Assembly: GCF_000699445.3 (NCBI RefSeq)
Contig: NC_067196.1
Span: 1,922,001-1,986,000, forward strand
Direction of reading: 5' to 3'
DNA: 64,000 bases
From: Schistosoma haematobium
Taxonomy: Eukaryota; Platyhelminthes; Trematoda; Strigeidida; Schistosomatidae
Every line of letters starts with the position of its first letter. Position 1 is the stretch's first letter. A program made the translations under genes and the position numbers. Shown here in pieces: positions 22,831 through 33,879 of this stretch. The notes below the pieces were generated by a model that was not told where the DNA came from, did no database searches, and worked only from the letters and a program-made list of their open reading frames with translations.

Positions 22831-23399
22831 AAAATTATTAATACTAGTATTATTATTATTACTGTTGGTAGCATTTGAATTATTTAACTTCAAATTTTAC
22901 TTCCTTTATACACTCTGAATCTGGATATAAATCCTGACACATAAACACGATTTCAGTCTTCATCTCACTTATGTCGTGGATATGATACATGCGAATTGCT
23001 AAGTAAAATACATATCGAAGTATTGCTGCCATGTTATTAATGGTTGTTTATTTGAAGGTAACGACGTGAAAGTTGTGGACGATGAGACAAGGAACTACAT
23101 AAGGAGTAGCTTCTACGAAACAATCTATCAACTTCACGACTTGCAGAACGTCAAATATAACAGGACACACTAAATAGAAGGAAAGCAACGGTTGGGAGAA
23201 TATGTAGCAGTCGATAGTTGAGACACTGAGACTACCAATAAAACTCTGCAAAATTATTCCGAATGCCGTTCTCACTTCGTTCAGAATATTGTATAGACGC
23301 CGAAATTGTTGAAACATCAATCGTGTAATTTATTTGCCAGTTGACAGATGGACGTGAAATGCTGAAAATTATTTCACCATTGTCTTGACATTTAGACTT
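22831..23399 (-). repeat. Block inserted in the inverted X piece (E segment)
   Basis: Absent from the inverted-repeat arms, present here and, diverged, at about 38800-39410. It includes an ATT-trinucleotide-rich stretch (22830-22875) and the two short minus-strand frames mentioned for E1. In the 62 codons comparable to 39042-39245, replacement changes outnumber silent ones about 15 to 6 by eye, close to neutral. Confidence 0.5.
22880..23032 (-). CDS. Candidate small open frame with signal-like start (E1)
   Basis: A 50-codon minus-strand frame starts MAAILRYVFYLAIRM, a signal-peptide-like stretch, and ends KEVKFEVK. The related copy at 38922-39026 has an even better hydrophobic start (MAAILRLLLYLAICM) but stops after 34 codons. 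Most differences between the two change the amino acid, so selection is not evident. Upstream on the same strand (23048-23250) another frame ends FHVVTFK with an AATAAA over its stop, resembling the end of a gene or exon. No promoter or splice evidence was found; it may be chance. Confidence 0.2.
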   Translation of the reverse strand: MAAILRYVFYLAIRMYHIHDISEMKTEIVFMCQDLYPDSECIKEVKFEVK

Positions 23400-25410
23400 T
23401 TTATTACCCTATAATTGAACAACAGTGTGTCTTGATCAGGATATCTTGCGATTCTCAAATGGAACGAGTTGATACTGATGCATTTTGTGCAGCTTGTTTA
23501 TTAAATGGTCTCGACTGCATCAAAACATAAGAACACGTTACAGTGTAATGGATACCGAAACTTTGTACACGAGAATCTCGTTTTCGATCCAACAATCGAA
23601 TTCATATGTAATGTGAACTTTCTCAATGATGAGAACGGTCATCTACTGTTTCAGATCTGCAATAATCATGGATTGAATATTTGCAAAGATAGTGATTCCA
23701 CTGTAGTGTAATGAGATAATCGTAAAATATGAATTCACATGACAGTGTGAAACAATGAGTGGTGCACACAACATTTCAATATCAGCACATTGTACCGTGA
23801 AATGACGAGCTCCTAGTATTTGAGAAAATCTCTTATTACATTGTATGTGTCCTCATTTTTACATTGAGTCCTTCAATATGGATGTAAACACCCAACAACC
23901 ATATTGTTTTCATTATCAATATTATTCACACCCGTTCATGGGTACAAACGTTCAATGAAGATGCACTTATAAGTTTGTTTTCTAATAAAACCACGTACAA
24001 GTTTCAATAATGTTAGCATGACATTCACGTATGTATAAAACGGTTTCAGTGTAAGTGAGAAGAATATTGAGTTACAGTTTTTGGACTAAATGGAGAAATT
24101 ATCAGATATATATTAGATATGATGGAAATGTGAAATACCTAGACAGTTTAGTAGCCTTTTTGTGAGCACTGCTTTACTATCAGTGGTTTCTCAGAACAGT
24201 CCATCAAAACTTTGCTGGTCGGATACTATTTGTTGAATTAAAAGTAAAGTGTTGTATTTGTGTGAATCAGTGATTCCTTTGAAATTCATGATTGCCTGAT
24301 TTCGAAATCCAACTACAATACATTCATTCGTGCTCACCTGGAACGTCTTGGTTAATCTGCGTTTTCCCTAGTTTGTACTTTCATTTAAATACTTCAAACG
24401 ATCGAAAAATACTGTTAAATTCCTTGAAAAAAACGTTACTGTAAAGTTAATATTCAACAGTGTCGATTTACCTTATGCGTGTATTAACATTAGAGGCATC
24501 ATCAAGTGCATCGACATCGATGTTGAAGCAGTCTTCATACTACATAAACTAAGGTTTGAATGTTTTACTGGTCAAACAGTCGAGATGATGTTCATGAATC
24601 TTTTGTGAAGTACTTAGGGAAAAATAGTACTTGTCACTTTCAACTGCAATCACACAGTTGATTTTCATGTTTAAACGGGACGAAATGTACAACTAACACA
24701 AATACTTGCTCACTCTTTTAATTAGCTTGAATATATTAAAACTTAGAACGTCGATATGGTGGTGAACGTACAAGATAGTGTTTGAAATTGAGTCGCCGAC
24801 ACAAACCAACTTATTACCGAGTAATTCCTTCTCAAACTTCATTCATATTCACTAGCATATGAGATCTCAAGGATCTTTGACAGTTCACACAATATGGTTG
24901 TTTATCTGTCTAGAAAATGTGCCATGATTCGAAATTTCGTAGTAAAGGTTAAAATTAGGGACACAACTGATTATTTTTTTATTAAGAAGCACAAAACTAA
25001 TTATTGATCTTGAAGCTACATCTGATGATTATTCTCTCGTAATGACCAAAATTTGAGAGGTCAGCCAAATCATCATCTATTATGTTCACACACTAAACAC
25101 CAAACCTTAGTCCACACATTACCAAATAGTCTATACAAGTATGTTTATCGAAACATGGTCAATGGAATTTGTCAAAATGAGGACTAGTTAAGTGAGGCAT
25201 TAGTTACTACTCAATATGCTGTCACTGTCAAATCAAATGTGCATCTCATTGGCGTGCGTCTATTTCAAAATGTAACCGATCTGTTAATGTTTGTTATTAT
25301 CATCGTCATTATTATTTATTCACTTTTAGTAACATATAATGTAAAGGCAAAGAAATAATTCTAGTATAGAGTTGTGGAGCTTATTACGTTTTTGATTTAG
25401 ATCATGAAAA
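23400..25410 (+). repeat. Rest of downstream unit, no gene recognised
   Basis: 23430-23870 is again segment X reversed (matches plus-strand 910-1240, for example GTGTGAAACAATGAGTGGTGCACACAACATTTC). From there to about 25410 it matches 39790-41140 with divergence. No open frame in this part recurs intact in both copies. Confidence 0.65.
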
Positions 25411-26104
25411 TGATCTCGGTGGTGTTGTGATAGTATTCCGACAGCAGACATTGGGTTTTAAGCGTTGTTCAAGCCTTAACGCCTCAGGCTGTTTTAGTTC
25501 GCCTACTAACCTACATATGTGCATTTCATGTAAGTCACTTAAAAGACAATCATAAAACATTCCATGATAGCAAACAATAGGTGAACTAGCAAATCGTATC
25601 TGTACATTGTGATTTCACGATCATTCAAAGTGCTAATATATTGGTAGGCACATTTCAGAAATTCATTCATATCATTAGGTTGACATGAAATTCATTGTTA
25701 ACATTTCTTACAATTTGACATCATATGATTCCATTCAATTTGCATTATGTTAAAGAAACATATTTTTATTTTTCTAAAAAACGTGACAGAATCTTAATCA
25801 ACTTTGTTTTGATTTAGTACAAGAACATATCTATAATCTAGTAAGAACTAATTCATATGCACAGTTCTTACGATCATCTGATTATTAGACATTATTCTAT
25901 AATACAATGTAAATATCATCAACAACATCAAATAAAGTAGATCAATTGTTAAGACGATCATTAAAGAAGTTTGCAACAAATAAATATACCTAAATGAAAG
26001 ACTTAAACATTCATAGACAATTATTGATCTGTATTACTACTAGTTTCTAGTCAATATATGGTTACAACATTTAGTTTTCTGTTCATTTCTGTAAGAATAT
26101 TATA
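25411..26104. other. Unassigned; left boundary of the large direct duplication
   Basis: From about 25800 the sequence matches 53089-53178 (TTTTGATTTAG, then AATTCATATGCACAGTTCTTACGATCATCTG), the left edge of the large duplication. No gene seen. Confidence 0.5.
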
Positions 26105-26215
26105 ATGAATTAAAACGGGATCGTGGGTGCGCACTGCTGAGGGGTCTCACAATGGGACGAATTGACTATCCAGTGATTCCAGGTTTTCAATTGTGTTAAT
26201 CTAACATCAATTGAT
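26105..26215 (+). mobile_element. SINE fragment with degenerate hammerhead
   Basis: GGGATCGTGGGTGCGCACTGCTGAGGGG, then an ACAATGGGACGAA arm and CCAGGTTTTCAATTGTG: the hammerhead-bearing tail found in several copies between 41 and 53 kb. The tRNA-like head is absent and the ribozyme core is altered. Confidence 0.6.
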
Positions 26216-26359
26216 TCATCATCTCAATGAAAATGAATTCTGCTTGTTCAATTTCATCAGGTTGTAGATATTTTCCTAGAATAAAATACTGAACAAAAAC
26301 TGACTGAATATTATATAATGAGATTCTTTTATAAACACTTATTAAAACAAAAACACTTG

Positions 26360-28095
26360 AGAAGAAGTGAAACGAGAAAGGGCAGCTAGTTTAGATGAAT
26401 CGGCTCCAGAGATCTTTAAGAATGGTGCTCCAATTTTAGCGATTAGACTGACTAATATTTTGGCTAAAATCTAGGAGTTGGACATTATTCCATCTGACTG
26501 GTCACAATCACTTATCGTCCCGATATATAATAGAGGGTTAAAATCATCCTGTGACAACCATAGAGGGATTAGTTTAACTAATATAATATCTAAAATCCTA
26601 GCCTCGATAATTATCAGACGCCTACCTAAGACTCATGAACTAAAAAAACGAGAGAATCAAGCTGGCTTCAGCCTGATCCTGGCTGCATCAATCACATATT
26701 CACCATTCATCAGAATATAGAACATAGACTTAATTATCGGCGTCCGAAAATGGTTGTCTTTTTTGACTTGAAAGCAGCATTTGACTCCGTAGATCGCAAG
26801 ATTCTGTGGCAGTGTCTGTCATTGAAAGACGTATCCCAGAAGTACATAAACCTTGTAAAGGCTCTTTACTCGAACACTACCAATCGAGTCAGAGCTTATG
26901 GCGAACTGTCATTTACTTTTGCAACTTCAAGTGGTGTCCGTCAAGGCTGTCCACTTTCTCCATTTCTGTTTAACTTTATCATAGATCTACTGATGTAAAT
27001 AACATTCTCGTCGACTGAATTCCCGGGAATTGATCTTCTACCAGGAGGTCTACTTATCAAATCAGAATATTCAGATGATATAGTCCTGTTTGGTGAAGAC
27101 TCTGATAAAATGCAGTCATTTGGTAGCACTAAGCAACAGTGCCAGAATGTTTGGAATGTGCTTCTCTCCCTCTAAATGCAAGTTGTTGCTGCAGGATTGG
27201 TCTGCATGAACACCTTAATTAAAGATAGGTGGTGGAGTAGATGGACGCGTTGACAACTTCACTTTTCTTGGAAGTCTGATCAGCCCTAATTGGTTGATGT
27301 CTAACGAAATCTCAGCACGGATTCGAAAAGCTCGTTTGGCTTTTGACAACTAACATCATCTTTCGCGAAGGTGAGATATCCATCTTTCAATAAAAAGACG
27401 AGTATACTGTGTGGCAGTTCGTTCTGTTTTACTTTACGACTGCGGAACATGATCATCAAGAGTAGAAGATAATCGTAAGGTACTAGTATTTTACCACAGA
27501 TGCCTTATATATATTGCTCACATCTGCTAAGATTATCTGATAAGTAATAATGAGGTTAGATACAGGGTATCAAGGAATGATGGCAAATCAGTTGTGAATT
27601 TTTGTCGACTGAGATAGTTGGACCGTATGTTGCGTATGCCTGGACATCGATTACCACGACGCTCAGCGCTGACTAGTGTTGGAAGAAAGTTAGGAGCTGC
27701 CAAACCAAAACCTGACATCAGTACTCAACTCCTAATCTAAGCCGTGTCCGTAGATGCAGACTACTTGATTGGAGTCCGCGTAACTATCATATCCAAATTT
27801 TCGGATACTCTTGGTGACATGGCTCAGAATCGATCAAAATGCGTATACACTCTCTGTCTTCCCTTAATCATTGTGAATAAAACCACATATTACTTTTCTT
27901 CCTACGTACTAATTCTTTCTTCTTGTATTATATCCTAATACATAGTCTTTGTTTTATATATTACCAACACTAAATTAACTATGTTTATGAATCCGGTGTT
28001 TATCTTGCTGTGCTAATGAGGTATGGCAACTGGAACCGATGTCTATATGTGCCTGAACCAACGTTGTAGCTGACTGTCCGAGGTTATTAAGTGAA
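26360..28095 (+). mobile_element. RTE-like non-LTR retrotransposon relic (RT to 3' UTR)
   Basis: The plus strand shows reverse transcriptase blocks in order: SDWSQSLIVPIYNRG and NHRGISLTNIISKILA (26490-26610), FDLKAAFDSVDRKILW (motif A, about 26761-26810), SGVRQGCPLSPFLFN (motif B, about 26930-26975), and EYSDDIVLF (motif C, about 27067-27093). Motif C has Ser in place of the usual Ala beside the catalytic Asp pair. Stops and frameshifts follow. The carboxyl end (LGDMAQNRSK near 27810) and 3' UTR (GAGGTATGGCAACTGGAACCGATG; GTAGCTGACTGTCCGAGG) are still recognisable. The pattern fits the abundant schistosome RTE-type families (SR3/Perere-3-like; name tentative). Inactive. Confidence 0.75.
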
Positions 28096-29885
28096 ACGTT
28101 CTGAGGACTATACCAATATATTTCTAGTGCTCATCTTACATGATCGAAACAAGTATGATTCATTTATTTATCTCAATAAAACAACCGGTCATTTTCATGA
28201 TTTTAATTCGCCCGTCGATATACTGTATTTATCTTTATGATTTAGGGCTAGCAATCAGAAGTCTCATGGTTGGATTCGACAATTGTGTAAAACTTCAACC
28301 AACGCTTTCATAAAAAGACTTCAACTTCATTCTCACTCTTACTTTGCTAAAACTGTCTCTATAGGTACAAAGTTGTTTCGTTACAGTTTTGACTTCCTAT
28401 TGTTCACTACTTGGCGGATTATTGTTGAAGCATTTTATCAGTCGCTTGGTTTGTTGACTTCATGAAGATTCAGCCATTTACTAAAACGAAAATCCAACTG
28501 TTTGTAATTACTGTAAAATTAGGAATACTCAACAAAATAGAAGCCACCTTTCAGTGAAAATTTTAAATACCAACTCATTCCACGTTGGTTTAAGCAATTA
28601 TGTCATTTAATTCTAAATCAGTCCTTAACAACTCAACACCGACTAATGAAACTGGAGTTCGACTACTTTATCTTTTGCTTTATTTTATCAGATTATACTA
28701 GTGCACTGTGTTCAATGATGATCTTCCTCTATGGCAAACAATAGCTTAAATTTTTCATTTGTAATGATTATGATATGTACATATTTTCCACTGTCTTGCT
28801 TTTGCGTATATCACCTTCAAATGTTCACATTTCCATAGAGTCTTAAGTATGAATTATTCAGTATGCAAGACATTTTGTGTTCTTTTATTTCATATGTTGA
28901 ATTCAATCCAGCAATTAAAATTCCATCTGACATTTAAAGTGTTAAGACAAAACATTATCAGTGTTATTGGATGAAGTTAGAAATATAAATAATTGGACGA
29001 ACACTCAGAAACATGAGGCCCCTCATAACGATCGCTGGCTAGATTCTCGATGTGTGCTGCTGAAGAATTCAACATTAGATTGAAACAGCTATCCCGTACA
29101 TCCTAGTTCCTAAGGATAACATCACGTTAGAATGATCCTTGACATTAAACACTTAATATCTTTTGCAAGATAGTTTGACAGAACATTTATTATCTACTTC
29201 AACACGTTAGTTATATGTTATGAATGTACATATGAATGTGCATATTCTCACCTATAACAGAGGAGACTGCTTTATGAATAACATTTACTACAGAACAAAT
29301 ATACATTTAGGATCTTTCAGCTGTTTTACACGCGAATAAATGTGTCCAACTTAAAATCGCATTTATTCTTTCACCATTCATCAGCAATGAAACTGTCGAA
29401 AAATTCAAGTTGATCATTAAGCAAAAACGTAAAGTTATCGCTTTACTGAATGAGACAACGAATGATATCAAAGTATGTCGGCAGTTGCTACGATTTGCAG
29501 CACAAAAGACAAAATACATATAAAAAAAATAAAATCTAATAAAAGAAAGTCAAAACAAGAGTATAATATAGATGTCTCAGTTTCCACTGAGTCGTTATTT
29601 GAAGGTATTTACCCTACCACTTAATTAAAATACAATTCCTTATGTGCATCAAAATAACAGTCAGTGACATTGTAAATCGACGTCACACTTGGATCCATAT
29701 ACCCATGACGCTATTACTTTCAAGTGTAAATTTAACTTTCGCCCTCTGACGAAATAAAACATTATAGTGAAGGTTCATGATATTATCAATCGAATAGCTT
29801 CCTTCCTAAGAACGTTGTACCTTACAAATATTTACCTCAATACTTCGAAGATATTGATGAGCAAATATCTCATTATTAGGTCAAC
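28096..29885 (+). other. Duplicated stretch without recognised gene
   Basis: Present almost unchanged at 53556-55340. Short open frames here (for example minus 29307-29519) are conserved only because the duplication is young. The frame at 28283-28465 has no recognisable domain. Confidence 0.45.
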
Positions 29886-31195
29886 CATACATACAACGAG
29901 TGAATACAAATCATCTACGAACACAATGAACCGTGAACAAATGCGTCAAAAGCTACTGATCCAATGCTCGTAAAATGGCCAAGAAGATCACTTTACATGA
30001 AATAGCCAATGCATCTAATATTCAGTACGACGATAAAGCTCAATAGTAAAGTCATCTGGTTCACATGAAACAGCAACACTACAGATACATTGAAGCTGTG
30101 AACCTTATGATATTTTATGACTAATTAAACGTTAGCGGGTTGAGATATTTAAGGAGGCACAATAGCGTGTTCGTACATGCGAATAGTCAGTGAAAGCTTT
30201 TGCCGCCTAGATGTAAGCAAACTGATTTGAAAGCTGAATCAGATAATCAGCTTCTGGAATCTCAACCAGCAACAATGGAATATTCAGAATTTACGACGTT
30301 GTAGGACCAAATTTTAAGATGATTATATCAACAATAATTTGAACTCTGGTCTCCACAATACACTAAATCAAATCGGAGTTTGTTCTCAATGGTCTATTTG
30401 TAAACTGAATTTGATTACGATTGAAATACACAGTGTTGTGAGGCATCTGCACACTGACCGAACAACTATATCATCCAGCTTTGAGTCGAATGAACAAAAT
30501 TGCGTAAAAACACACTCCGCTCTCTTACACTAACTAGATGTGGAAGTCCACAGTTGTATAAAAGGTTTATAATTAAGTTTAAGAGTGATTGTCAATCTTT
30601 TGAATGCTTTCATTTGCTGTTGTACATGATGGAAGTAAGTAATACTTAAGGAATGTCATACAAGTTGGCACAAATTATTTTCAAACTGGATCATGCAATG
30701 CAATGAAACGTGAACTGAGTCAACAAGGAGATCAATTGAGCTGAAATTTCACTGCGGTCAACATGTGAAAATACTCTGGGTTTTCTCCAATGCAGTTGTA
30801 TTTGAGTATTCATCAATGACAAAGTTAAAGTAAGACTACACTGTTTGCATTCCATCGATTTAGTCACAAAAATAAACGATGAGATCTAATGATCTGGAAC
30901 AACGTAAATCGGAGTCGCTACCTGAAATCACCGTTCAAACTGAATCGTTTCGAAAATGTAATTTGGTGAGTACCACTGTGTTTGCCAAACATTTGATAAT
31001 TGAAATGCATGGAACGAGTTATTAGTTTGTTGAAGAGTGCAACATTGAAAGTTTTAATGTGTGACTGTATGAGATCGTGTTGTTTAGTTGTCAATTAAAC
31101 TCTCAAAAACAAAACGATTGACCGCTAATCCATGTCAAATACTATTCAGTTTCCGACTGATCTAAGGAGCAGCGTCTGATTCCGGTAGTTGACTG
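29885..31195 (+). repeat. Segment P, copy 2
   Basis: Diverged relative of 15300-16480 and near-identical to 55340-56650. Contains the second candidate C promoter. Confidence 0.75.
30557..30635 (+). promoter_or_regulatory. Candidate promoter and first exon (gene C, copy 2)
   Basis: TATAAAA 30557-30563 after a TGTGGAAGTCCACA inverted repeat, ATGATGGAA at 30626-30634, GTAAGT donor at 30635. An acceptor-like CCAATGCAG followed by 34 bases and GTAAGA near 30795-30840 could be a micro-exon, but its acceptor is lost in copy 1 (GCAA), and I could not build a convincing protein. Confidence 0.3.
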
Positions 31196-33383
31196 AAAAC
31201 CATCTCATTAGTTACTGCTCAGTAATTTAATTAGCATTTCCAGATATTAGAATAAATATGTTTGACTTGTGTGAGTTTTCGACAGCGTATCATCATTGTG
31301 AAAGAGTTGTGAAGCAGTTAATTGAGAAAGTCAATTGACACGTTCATGATTCAACGTCACTTGTAGAGGGCTCAATGTGAGTATTTCCACTTCAAATATT
31401 TAGCAAGTGACATTCACAAACTGAAACTGTTCAAAGATATTATGTTCAAAGCAAACGTCAGTCAATTAATCATATCATAACAATATTGATGTTATACTCA
31501 TATTATGTGCATCTTACTAAAATGTGACGATTATGCTTCAACAGCATAATTTCATTACGCATACTCCTGTGTTGGCAAACCATTTCTTCCCCTCAACATT
31601 CTATATCGAAATACATTCTTATGCAGCATAACTCACATGATTAAGGCAGTCGAGAAACTGTGAGTTCAGCATTTCATTGAATTTGATCGTTTTATGTGAC
31701 AAATCTACTCCTCCAACTCCACATCTCATCCCATGATTCTTACTTATTTTACTGCTAAACTAAACTGAAGTGTTGTGTTGAGTGGCCGAAATGGAACATG
31801 AGACAGATGTAAATTATTGCTACTCAGATAGGTAAAAGCTTTACAGATAGTTTCGTAATATGATCATGGTAGTCTGTATAAATTTCAGTATTATTGAATG
31901 ATTCATTTGTCTTTGATCGTTTACATGTTGAACGAGCTGAATTTACTTGACAGTTGTTTAGTAACGCGTAACTATACGTTTTAGGAGAGCTGTTTGTCTG
32001 CACTTCAGTGTGGAGCTCCGTCACTCATTAGTGAATTATGGTCAAACAATCTGTACATTACCATATGTTTAAGTCGCGCGAGTCGCATTATATCAGCAAC
32101 TAAGTATTCTTATTGAAGATATTTTGGTGTCACTACGTCATTGATGAATTGTTGAAAAATAAGTCTGGTACGAGAAGTGTACAATGTGAGTTGGAATGGC
32201 TTACGGACAAATGCTGAATGATGTCGCACAAAGTTCTAACTGAAATCATACAGCCTATCACACATATATTCACGCAAAATACCACATTCGCCATGTATGT
32301 TTTACACACTTCGAATGCAAAATAAAACTCTGTCTGTTCACATGATTTATATTTGAAACAACACGAACACAAGTGAACACAATCTGAGAAGTTCACATCA
32401 TATTACTTATCACTATAATGGATAACCAAATACACAGTGAAATTCACAGTCTTCTCAGTGCTTCCGATTGCTGTACCATAATGGCATTGGTACCGCTTCC
32501 TCAACTTTCACCGCAACACTTCTCTTTTGCGGAAGTCCAGAAACTGAAAATCAAATCACAGAGAACAGCTGTCAGAATCTTCCTTACGATGCAACAATAA
32601 CAAGAATCAAAATGTGGAATATGCACACAAAGATGCTTGTAAATAGAGTGTTTAATCAAATAAACATGTAAGTCATGTGAGTCAATGAAACTGAATTGCG
32701 ATCCCGCTCACTAGAATCTGCTGCATTCGTTGCAACGAGCCCAAAGTATAATGGAACTTACAACTGAGAAACTAATTACCTGACATTAGGAAACTCTGTG
32801 GACTGAAACTGCCGAATGTCAATATCACCAACGCGAAGATAATCAACTTCAGAATTGTGATCTGCATTTCTGAACCAATTAATGAATCAGCTCACCTTCA
32901 TTATGTCACCACAGAGTAATTGATAAATCAGTGAACACACTGATGCACAGTTTATATATAGATATGTACAACTGGGTCATCTGGTTCTCATGTCCTCACT
33001 AGCTCACCTTAAGTGAGTTTGAGGACACAAACAATGTAATGAGAGATTTTCTCAAATATTAACAGTTCGTCATTTCACGTTACAATATGTTGATGTTGAA
33101 GTGTTGTGTGGACCTCTCATTGTTTCACACTGTCTTGTGAATTCATATTTTACGATAATATCATTACATTACAGTGGAATCGCTATCTTCGCAAATATTC
33201 AAACCACAATTATCGCATATTTGAGACCGTAGATGATGTTTCTCTTCATTAAGAAGGTTCAACCGAGACCTTTAATATAAAATCTGCATTACAGACATCA
33301 GCATCAACTCGTCCCATCTGAAAATAAAAAGTCTTCATGTCCCAGATAAACTTTACTTGACGATTGTTGCAGCAATTCGGAAT
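31196..33383 (+). repeat. Near-identical tract, copy 2
   Basis: Matches 16480-18667 and 56652-58839. The right edge at 33383 is a visible junction: after GCAATTCGGAA the sequence returns to CATATTTGAGACCGTAGATG, a motif already passed at 33216. Confidence 0.9.
32455..32901 (-). CDS. Family B small secreted peptide, copy B2 (intact, spliced)
   Basis: Exons 32901-32896, 32861-32780 and 32543-32455 on the minus strand, with the same intact GTGAGC and GTAATT donors and the same predicted 58-residue product as B1. No coding difference from B1 was seen. It faces away from A3. The 14.7-kb spacing from B1 with no coding change implies very recent duplication or conversion. Confidence 0.65.
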
Positions 33384-33553
33384 CATATTTGAGACCGTAG
33401 ATGACGTTTCTCTTCATTGAGAATGTTCATGCAACCGATACATTTAATATAAAAGCTGCATTACAGACATCAGCATCAACTCTTTCCATTTGAGAATAAG
33501 AAATCTTCATGTTCCAGAAAATTTTTGCTTGATAATTTCTGCAGCAATTCAAA
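33216..33553 (+). repeat. Chimeric tandem repeat, period 168
   Basis: 33216-33383 and 33384-33553 are diverged versions of one block (GAGACCGTAGATGA, then ACAGACATCAGCATCAACTC, then GCAGCAATTC). The first matches 18500-18667, the second is a different lineage. This is what an unequal crossover between two diverged copies leaves behind. The same structure is present at 58672-59009. Confidence 0.8.
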
Positions 33554-33879
33554 AGACTTTTACGGTCTCCCACATTGTATGAGCATTCCATGTTCTTAAA
33601 TAATGGTTGCTCTGGTTGACAGAAGGAAGAAATTCTTCGCAACATGCAAAGGACCTTGGCTTTCACCATGAGGCATCATAAATCGTCCAAATGAAGACAT
33701 TCCTTGAATTATTTTTCTGTATTTGTGCGAACTCATAAAAGGAAGAATTCCATTGAAGGTGATAATGGGTGTTATTTCAGATATTTCGATAGCCAGACCA
33801 AACATATGGATGCAGATTGATAGGCAAATGTTTGACGAAAATCTAAACCACAATTGCCTATAATTTCACCGACTGTCAT

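Noticed and set aside
28250..28300. Box-B-like GGTTGGATTCGAC, possible tRNA or SINE head
   Set aside because: No matching box A at the right distance and no cloverleaf or hammerhead part nearby.
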